Notes under the pieces: model-generated
Database searches by the model: none
Seen by the model: only the letters and a program-made list of their open reading frames with translations
What the model was told of the DNA's origin: nothing
In this document: piece by piece, positions 21,301 to 24,847 of the stretch
Numbering within the stretch: the stretch's first letter is position 1
Layout: each line of letters opens with the position of its first letter
Program-made: the position numbers and the translations under genes
NCBI GenBank assembly: GCA_027604005.1
Contig: JADGJT010000274.1
Location: 5,281 to 30,127, forward strand
Length of the DNA stretch: 24,847 bases
Direction: 5' to 3'
Source: Dinochytrium kinnereticum
Taxonomy: Eukaryota; Chytridiomycota; Chytridiomycetes; Chytridiales; Chytridiaceae

Positions 21301-22005
21301 AACTACCCTCCTCGCTCCGTTGATTCCAAGATCTGGACAAAGGAGTTTATTATCGACAACCTCTTTTACGGTCTCACCATGGGAAGTCTTTCGCTTAGCT
21401 CGTTCATTCTTCAGGCGTCTGTTCAGTTGAAGGGCATGGATTCCCTGCCTACAGGGTGTAACAAGTCTTACAGGGAAGAATGCAATCCAACTTTTGCGGC
21501 CCGTGGAATGGCGTTCTACTCTCTTTCACTTCTGCTTCTGCTTCACGGATTCAATTGCAGGCACACCAGGCTGTCAATGTTCAACCGCAACCAGGTTCAA
21601 AACAAGTACCTTTGGGGTGCCGTCCTTCTTGGTCTTTGCATTACCATACCTTCGGCCTACATTCCTGTGGTCGACACTGCCGTTTTCAACCAGACTGGCT
21701 TCAGGTTTGTATCTGATCTGCTTTGCGCGTTTCTTTCTTTCTTTTAGATGAGCCGTTCTCTTTGTGTTTTCGAGCATAAACTAAAATATTTCATCTTTTC
21801 CTTTCTTGTAATCAGCTGGGGCTGGGGCTACATTATTGGTCAGCTTTTCTTCTTTGTCGCGATCTCTGAGCTGTATAAGCTTTTCAAGCGTAACGTCTGG
21901 TTCAGGAACGAGGTCAACCAGATGGTGTCTGATCCAGAGACTGGCTTTATGAAGGCAACCACTGTTGAAGACGGGAGCGTCTCTGACCTTGTCAAGAAGT
22001 CTTAA
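18386..22005 (+). CDS. ENA: P-type cation ATPase, ENA-type (subfamily IID, Na+/K+ export)
   Basis: Seven exons: 18386-18497, 18635-19011, 19117-19724, 19805-19959, 20016-20157, 20247-21704 and 21816-22005; 1013 residues. Family knowledge: ENA pumps use ATP to export Na+ or K+ across the plasma membrane. Seen: actuator motif TGEALP (186-191), TM4 PEGLP (313-317), phosphorylation motif DKTGT with Asp356 (SDKTGTLTEGKMV formed across a splice), GDPTEVALQVF, nucleotide-site KGA (502-504), DPPRPE (593-598) and hinge TGDGVNDAP (694-702). Six C-terminal membrane helices follow. ENA features include QEYKSEKTMDAL, the SSPTARVLRN segment, FPFDSNVKRM and the GCNKSYREEC loop near TM7-8. PEGLP in TM4 is also shared with Ca2+ and Na+/K+ pumps, so ion choice is uncertain; IIA is the main alternative. 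ATG context (AAAATG) is good. Peculiarity: it sits between two paralogous fusion kinases on the opposite strand. Confidence 0.92.
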
Positions 22006-22584
22006 AGAGCTATTCAAGTAACCGTCTCTAGCTTCTCAGTCCATTTTTTTTTATACACTGTTTTGTCCCTCTTATGAGAACCATGTTATTGCGATCCACC
22101 TCACTTTCCTTTGCATTAATCCCTTCTTTTAAGACCTTTCCAGTCTTGCCCGTTGCTTGTTTATTTTTTCCTTTTTTGATTTTCCTATGCATGACCTTGC
22201 AGTTTGGGTCCACCTCTCCGTTTGTTTTTTTTCTCCTTTTTTTTTATTTAGCCGTCATAGATAGTATGACTCTTTTTTGCACTCATTGCCGCCTTTTTCT
22301 TTATCCCTTTTTGGGTTTTGTTTTTCTTCTGGTAGCTCGGCTTTTTGGCTGCCTTTTTGTTTTGTTTGTTTGTTTTTAATTTGTTTGTGGTGCGGGAGTT
22401 GTTGTCAACCCCCTTTTTTTTATATATTATTTTTCTGGGAACCGTGAATGAAAAGCTTCTTTGACAATTTTAAACGACTGTGCTTGCTTTTTTTTTATTA
22501 ATACTTGTTTATTCCACTGTGGGTGTTAGTTAGTGTTGACTTTTTTTAAACGTGATCAGTTTGGAGGGTGTGAACGAAGTATGA

Positions 22585-22590
22585 AATAAA
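22585..22590 (+). promoter_or_regulatory. Possible poly(A) signal of the ATPase gene
   Basis: AATAAA in an A-rich stretch 580 bases after the stop. It is the first clear hexamer on this strand, but the 3' UTR would be long. Confidence 0.35.
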
Positions 22591-22767
22591 TAAAATGTGA
22601 TGATGTATCCTCCCGTAAACTATCACATAGCTTTTAGTTCGAAGACGGCTTCCTGCATGCATGGTGGCCTTACGCATTAACACCGTTCTGAGGGAATCAA
22701 TAGCTTGACCAAAAAACACTTGAAATAGAAAATGAACCTTTCAGCAACCTAACATACATACAAGCTC

Positions 22768-22773
22768 TTTATT
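22768..22773 (-). promoter_or_regulatory. Poly(A) signal of fusion kinase 2
   Basis: TTTATT on the plus strand reads AATAAA on the minus strand, 25 bases past the kinase stop codon. Confidence 0.5.
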
Positions 22774-22798
22774 TTCACGACGCTCTTGATTCAAACAT

Positions 22799-24847
22799 TC
22801 AATCCACCGGCACAACAATGTTTGGAAGGTCCTTCAAGATCTTTGCAAATTCCGGTCTCGTCTTTGGGTTCTGCGCCCAACACGTCTCAACGAGCCTCTC
22901 AAACGGCTTGCCCCATCCAAACGCCGGAAACGACAACCTCTTCCCCTCAATGACATTCTGCTGTATGGTCTTGTGCGGGACACCTTTCCATGGAACCTTC
23001 CTCGTCGCCACTTCCCACATCACAACCGCAAAGGCAAACACATCCATCTTGGTTGTGGGACGTTGAGCGCGGATTTGCTCAGGAGACATCCATTGAACCG
23101 TTCCACCATGAGCGTCGTCGTCGTCGTCGTCGTCATCGTCATCGTCATCATCATCGACATTCCTACGTCGTTTTCGGGTCTGCATTCTCAGGGCTCGAGC
23201 GATCCCGAAATCAGATACCTTGACTGTCCAGTCCTCCGCAACCAGGATGTTGAGACTCTTTAGATCTTGGTGGATGATTTTGGGGGTGCATCGATGGAGG
23301 AACGCCATCCCACTTGCCGTGCCACTCAACAGGCAGTGACGCGTCTTGGCGTCGAGGACGGTTGAAGCGTTGCTGAGAATGCTGAAAAGGGAGCCTCGGG
23401 ACATGAGCTCGGTGATGAGGAAATGACGGGGAGGTCTGTTTCCGAATCCGACGAAAGGGATGACGTTGATGTGACGGAGTGACATGAGGATGGCGGCTTC
23501 ATTCGCAAATGATTTCAACCCCTCGCTGACCCTTGTCGGGGCGTACCCCCCCCCCCCATCAAAGGAAGTGGGAGTGGTGATGTTCCTCTCATCAAGATCA
23601 CCCTCTTCCGAGTCATCGAGTTTGAAGAATTTGACGGCGACCTTCATGCCCATCCAGTTGCAGCTGTAGACCTCGGATTCGCGACCGTGGCCTAGTTTTT
23701 GGAGGATGGTGATGTCGTCGGCGTGAACGTCACCCGATTCTCTCATGTTGTCGAGGGTCTTGGCAAAGACTCGAAGCCCTTCGTTGACTCTTTGATCGAG
23801 AAGATCGGTTTCGGGGATTGGGCACATCAGGGCTTCGGCCAGTTTACCGTTGGATGTGTTGGGGATGGTTTTGTTTTGGTCGTCACAGATGAACTTTTTT
23901 ACTTGTGGTTAGATTCATGTGATGCTCGAGGCGGGGGGGGCTGGGGGTGGGGCTTCTTTTTTCTTCTTCTCTCTCTTCTTCTTTGGTCATCGCTAAGGCA
24001 GAAAAAAGAATGATGAGGAAAAAAAAGAACCTACCCTGTAAAGAACTTTATCCTTTTCGACAACGACAATACCTGGACTTTGTTTCCAAATACTCATGTC
24101 CCCTCTTTTAAACATTCTGGCAGTGGCCCCCCAAATCCGGCGACGAGAGTCCATGTAAAGAGTTCTTCTCCCCACGCGGTCAACGTTCCGCGGTGGTTTC
24201 TTGTCCAAGAGACCCGTTATGAACTGTGGGAGATGAATGTGATCAGGACATGTTGGAGGGAGAGTGGGACTGTAGAATGAGACAAAGAAGAGGGGAGGTG
24301 GAGCAATGAAAACAAAAACGAAGTGGGAAGGATAACAGAACCCTTCCATCCACATACAAAACCACACGAAAAAAAAAAGGGGGGGGTAAAGCAATAACTA
24401 AAGGAAATAAAAAAAAAAACAAAACAAAACAAGACAAAACCCCCCTCCACAAATCCTCACTCACCCAATAAGTACACATCCAAATAATCAATCTATTCTG
24501 ACTTTTCTTAAGCTGTCCGGTGATCCCAAAAAACCGATAAGCAACCCTCCCAGGATCCATGTAAAGCTCTCCAGGCATCGCCCCGGAGGTCGCCTCCCCA
24601 TCCTCCTCCAAACCGTTCGCATTGCAGTTCTCCAATTGCTGAAGCTTTCGAAGCCAAAACCCAAAGGAGACGAGAAAGGTGTTGACTTCCGAGAGGTCTG
24701 TGTGGCAGGTTAGGAAGACCAGTCGGATGTTGCTCTTTTTGAGGATTGGGCGTAGGTGCGCAAAGAGGATTATGTATGTTAGGCTTTTTGGGGGGAGGGG
24801 GGGAGGGCGGTGAAGGGTTAGAGAATGTTTGTTTTTTTTTTGGGGGG
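22799..24847 (-). CDS. Peroxiredoxin-like 2 domain fused to TKL-type kinase, copy 2 (5' partial)
   Basis: Visible exons 24783-24465, 24223-24035 and 23893-22799 give 533 residues plus one base completing a split codon. Bases 24784-24847 are intron, and the first exon is off the window. The same architecture as copy 1 is seen: FAHLRPIL, LVFLTCHTDL, PGELYMDPGRVAYRFFGI and SPGIVVVEKDKVLYRF (thioredoxin-fold half), then a kinase with Gly-loop GHGRESEV, VAVKFF, HQDLKSLN, DFGIAR and SPE for APE. All three shared introns match copy 1 in place and phase, and the first exon's C completes the second Cys of CXXC. The activation segment carries KRRR followed by 14 Asp. The acceptor at 23894 has a weak A-rich run but a CTAAC branch-like motif just upstream. 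Same inferred role as copy 1; the N-terminal half of the redox site is unseen. Confidence 0.84.
23114..23155 (-). repeat. GAY (Asp) trinucleotide repeat inside kinase 2
   Basis: Fourteen GAC/GAT codons in tandem on the coding strand encode poly-Asp in the kinase activation segment. Mixed GAC and GAT codons interrupt perfect repetition. Confidence 0.95.
23546..23557. repeat. 12-base C run inside kinase 2 exon
   Basis: Twelve C on the plus strand, read as GGG codons (four Gly) in the minus-strand kinase, in a loop between the VAVK and alpha-C regions. A single-base length error here would shift the frame; the frame is intact as given. Confidence 0.85.

Larger units (their letters stand above)
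22006..22798. other. Convergent 3' intergenic region
   Basis: About 800 bases between the ATPase stop (+) and the fusion kinase 2 stop (-). It is T-rich, as expected for a plus-strand 3' UTR, with possible poly(A) hexamers for both genes. No coding sequence is seen. Confidence 0.65.

Overview
This is nuclear DNA from a eukaryote, most likely a fungus and possibly a zoosporic (chytrid-type) one. Every gene is split by GT-AG introns of about 50-510 bases with GTRAGT-like donors. Genes lie on both strands with separate promoters, there are no operons, and non-coding DNA is full of homopolymer runs and microsatellites. The fungal placement rests on an ENA-type (IID) P-type ATPase, a TAP-like secreted hydrolase and a double-Cache receptor; the chytrid guess is inference only. 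I see no rRNA, tRNA, CRISPR array or transposon.

I joined the exons by hand. In every complete gene the exon lengths sum to a multiple of three and the joins restore known family motifs. Layout from left to right: (1) + strand, 269-2751, an alpha/beta hydrolase of the tripeptidyl-aminopeptidase (TAP) type whose first exon is not seen; (2) - strand, 3781-6415, a class A FAD monooxygenase with a long disordered insert; (3) + strand, 7255-8869, a secreted protein with two fasciclin (FAS1) domains, sharing a divergent upstream region with gene 2; (4) - strand, 10833-13024, a two-pass membrane dCache receptor that stops just after a HAMP-like segment; (5) - strand, 14498-17119, a peroxiredoxin-like 2 (AhpC/TSA_2) domain fused to a TKL-type protein kinase; (6) + strand, 18386-22005, an ENA-type cation ATPase; (7) - strand, 22799 to beyond the right edge, a second copy of the peroxiredoxin-like/kinase fusion.

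The main discovery candidate is the pair of thioredoxin-fold/kinase fusions that flank the ATPase. Both copies have the same domain order and the same intron positions and phases. One intron splits the CXXC redox motif. Both kinases have HQD instead of HRD in the catalytic loop and enlarged activation segments, one of which carries 14 consecutive aspartates. A redox-sensing kinase is the natural hypothesis, but nothing in the DNA proves it. The genes do not otherwise form an obvious pathway. Several are plausible environment-sensing or surface functions: the hydrolase, the FAS1 adhesin-like protein, the Cache receptor, the Na+/K+ pump and the redox kinases.
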